DNA from: an uncultured Lachnospiraceae bacterium
Lineage (GTDB): Bacteria; Bacillota; Clostridia; Lachnospirales; Lachnospiraceae
Direction: 5' to 3'
Assembly: GCA_902803305.1 (NCBI GenBank)
Contig: CADCPL010000007.1
Location: 1 to 8,379 of the forward strand
Length of the DNA: 8,379 nt
Shown: positions 7,120 through 8,379 of the stretch, piece after piece
How positions within the stretch are numbered: position 1 is the stretch's first letter
Layout: each line of letters begins with the position of its first letter
Translations under genes and position numbers: made by a program
The notes under the pieces: generated by a model
Told to the model about the DNA's origin: nothing
What the model saw: the letters and a program-made list of their open reading frames with translations, nothing else
Database searches by the model: none

Positions 7120-8196
7120 TCACGATTCCTGCGAAAACTTCACCAGCTTGGCGGCCTGATCGGCTGCTATGCATGCATCTATTATCTCCTGTATGTCTCC
7201 GTTCATCACCTTGTCGAGCTTATACAGAGTAAGTCCGATACGGTGGTCCGTCACTCTTCCCTGCGGGAAGTTGTATGTCCTGATCTTCTCGGAGCGGTCA
7301 CCCGTTCCTATCTGGCTCTTTCTAAGCTCTGCCTCGGCATCATGAGCTTTCTGCTGTTCCATGTCATAAAGCTTTGCACGAAGGAGTGCAAAAGCTTTTG
7401 CTTTATTCTGGAGCTGTGATTTTTCCGTCTGTGAATAGATCACGATACCTGTCGGAAAATGAGTGAGCCTCACGGCCGAATCTGTCGTATTTACGCACTG
7501 TCCGCCGTTTCCGGATGCACGCATGACATCGATCCTAATGTCTTTTTCGTCTATAGTTATGTCAACCTCTTCGGCTTCCGGCATCACTGCGACCGAAATG
7601 GTCGATGTATGTATCCTTCCGCCGCTTTCGGTCTCCGGTACTCTCTGAACACGGTGGACACCGCTCTCGTATTTCATCACGGAATAAGCACCCTGGCCTG
7701 TTATCATGAAGGTGACCGACTTCATTCCGCCGATACCGATCTCATCGGTCTCCATCGTTTCAACCTTCCATCCGCGCCCTTCCGCATAGTGTACGTACAT
7801 ACGGTATATCTCCGCAGCAAAGAGTGCCGCTTCGTCTCCGCCCGCACCGGCTCTAATCTCCACGATAACGTTCTTGTCATCGTTGGGATCCTTCGGAAGC
7901 AGCAGGATCTTCAGCTTTTCTTCAAGGCTGCTCACTCTGTCCTTCGCGTCGGCCAGCTCCTCCTTGAGCATTTCGCGCATCTCGTCATCGGATTCCGCAT
8001 CAAGCATCTCAAGGCTGTCGTCAACATCCTTTTTGCTCTTCTTGTACTGCTCGTAAGCCTCAACGATCGGAGACAGGTCACTCTGCTCCTTCATGAGACG
8101 TTTAAAACGCACCTGATCGTCGGCGCAGCCCGGTTCACCGAGCTCGCTCATGATCTCTTCGTACCTTATAAGTAAGTCTTCTAATTTGTCGAACAT
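7120..8196 (-). CDS. prfA: Peptide chain release factor 1 (RF1)
   Basis: This cytoplasmic protein recognises UAA and UAG stop codons in the ribosomal A site and triggers release of the finished peptide. The product is 358 residues, the normal length for bacterial RF1. The catalytic GGQ is at 231-233 within RASGNGGQCVNTTD; its Gln is the residue methylated by PrmC. The stop-codon tripeptide of RF1 (PxT) is seen as PET at 187-189 in HRVQRVPETES, which separates it from RF2 (SPF). A helical, charged N-terminal domain (about 1-100) and the GAGGDEA stretch (116-123) also match the family. Cys follows GGQ where E. coli has His, a variant I regard as common in Clostridia. ATG at 8196 has GAGAGG 8 nt upstream. 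The gene itself ends in TGA, a codon read by RF2 rather than RF1. The prmC end upstream supports the call. Confidence 0.98.
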   Translation of the reverse strand: MFDKLEDLLIRYEEIMSELGEPGCADDQVRFKRLMKEQSDLSPIVEAYEQYKKSKKDVDDSLEMLDAESDDEMREMLKEELADAKDRVSSLEEKLKILLLPKDPNDDKNVIVEIRAGAGGDEAALFAAEIYRMYVHYAEGRGWKVETMETDEIGIGGMKSVTFMITGQGAYSVMKYESGVHRVQRVPETESGGRIHTSTISVAVMPEAEEVDITIDEKDIRIDVMRASGNGGQCVNTTDSAVRLTHFPTGIVIYSQTEKSQLQNKAKAFALLRAKLYDMEQQKAHDAEAELRKSQIGTGDRSEKIRTYNFPQGRVTDHRIGLTLYKLDKVMNGDIQEIIDACIAADQAAKLVKFSQES

Positions 8197-8204
8197 GGTT
8201 ATAT

Positions 8205-8210
8205 CCTCTC
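8205..8210 (-). promoter_or_regulatory. Ribosome binding site of prfA
   Basis: GAGAGG lies 8 nt before ATG at 8196, in the 75-bp gap after the prmC stop. The spacing supports this start. Confidence 0.65.
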
Positions 8211-8271
8211 TCTACGCCATCCCCACACACAGTCTTTCTCAAAACGCGCTCTCGCTCTTTTGGGCAAATAA

Positions 8272-8379
8272 TCAAACACTTCGAGGTGCGTATCTAGCCA
8301 AAACCACTCTGTCGTTTCTCCCAAAATCCTTAATTACGTAAATATCATAGAAGCCCGCGTCGGCGAGAATGCGCGAGAC
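8272..8379 (-). CDS. prmC: C-terminal end of PrmC, release factor glutamine methyltransferase (5' part outside window)
   Basis: Only the last 35 codons and a TGA stop (8274-8272) are present. The visible residues, ILADAGFYDIYVIKDFGRND followed by RVV, match the C-terminal strand pattern of PrmC/HemK, where an AGF-(x)n-VIKD-(x)n-DRVV ending is typical. PrmC uses S-adenosylmethionine to methylate the Gln of the GGQ motif in RF1 and RF2. Its place directly before prfA is the conserved order in many Firmicutes and strongly supports the call. The catalytic NPPY motif lies beyond the right edge and cannot be checked here. Confidence 0.85.
   Translation of the reverse strand, partial: VSRILADAGFYDIYVIKDFGRNDRVVLARYAPRSV

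Noticed and set aside
7495..7506. Cys after the GGQ motif of RF1 as a possible loss of function
   Set aside because: The GGQ itself is intact, and I regard Cys at this position as common in clostridial RF1 proteins.
7459..8175. Plus-strand open frame of 238 codons opposite prfA
   Set aside because: prfA is unmistakable on the other strand, and the antisense product resembles no family I know.
8241..8260. Imperfect hairpin (about 8 pairs with one mismatch and a four-base loop) between prmC and prfA
   Set aside because: It is weak and is not followed by a run of T in the reading direction, so it does not qualify as an intrinsic terminator.
2174..8274. Frequent TGA stops (prmC, prfA, second exporter subunit and channel) as a hint of an altered code
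   Set aside because: TGA acts as a normal stop at the expected family lengths. TGA stops are partly a by-product of the overlapping start/stop arrangements, so there is no sign of reassignment.

Overview
The window reads as a stretch of chromosome from a Gram-positive anaerobe, most likely a member of the Clostridia close to Lachnospiraceae. Four things suggest this: strong AGGAGG-type ribosome binding sites about 8 nt before each start, moderate GC content with frequent AGA/AGG and ATA codons, the clostridial-style release factor 1 (GGQCVNTTD around the catalytic loop), and a hybrid sensor kinase with an extracytoplasmic domain plus seven membrane helices. The genus call is inference; the sequence alone does not fix it. 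There is no sign of phage, insertion sequence, CRISPR array, tRNA or rRNA.

All six genes lie on the minus strand, so they read from right to left. At the right edge is the last part of prmC (8272-8379), whose product methylates release factors. After a 75-bp gap comes a complete prfA (7120-8196), which encodes peptide chain release factor 1. This is the classical prmC/prfA translation-termination pair.

A 39-bp gap then leads into a compact four-gene block: two half-size ABC exporters (5326-7080 and 3399-5336), a voltage-gated-type potassium channel with a cytoplasmic TrkA-C/RCK_C-like tail (2174-3406), and a large hybrid sensor histidine kinase that runs off the left edge (1-2190). These four genes overlap by 11, 8 and 17 bp, with each ribosome binding site inside the preceding gene. 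That arrangement implies co-transcription and translational coupling.

The two exporter halves fit together as one heterodimer. The first has a degenerate ATP site (Asp for the catalytic Glu, Gln for the switch His). The second has intact catalytic residues but a changed LSQGQ signature. The dimer would thus have one working and one impaired ATPase site.

The most interesting point is the combination: an exporter, an ion channel and a membrane-bound signalling kinase made from one coupled message. A link between membrane potential or potassium, an external ligand, and export is a reasonable hypothesis, but the sequence does not prove it. The window is almost fully coding; the only gaps are 75 and 39 bp.
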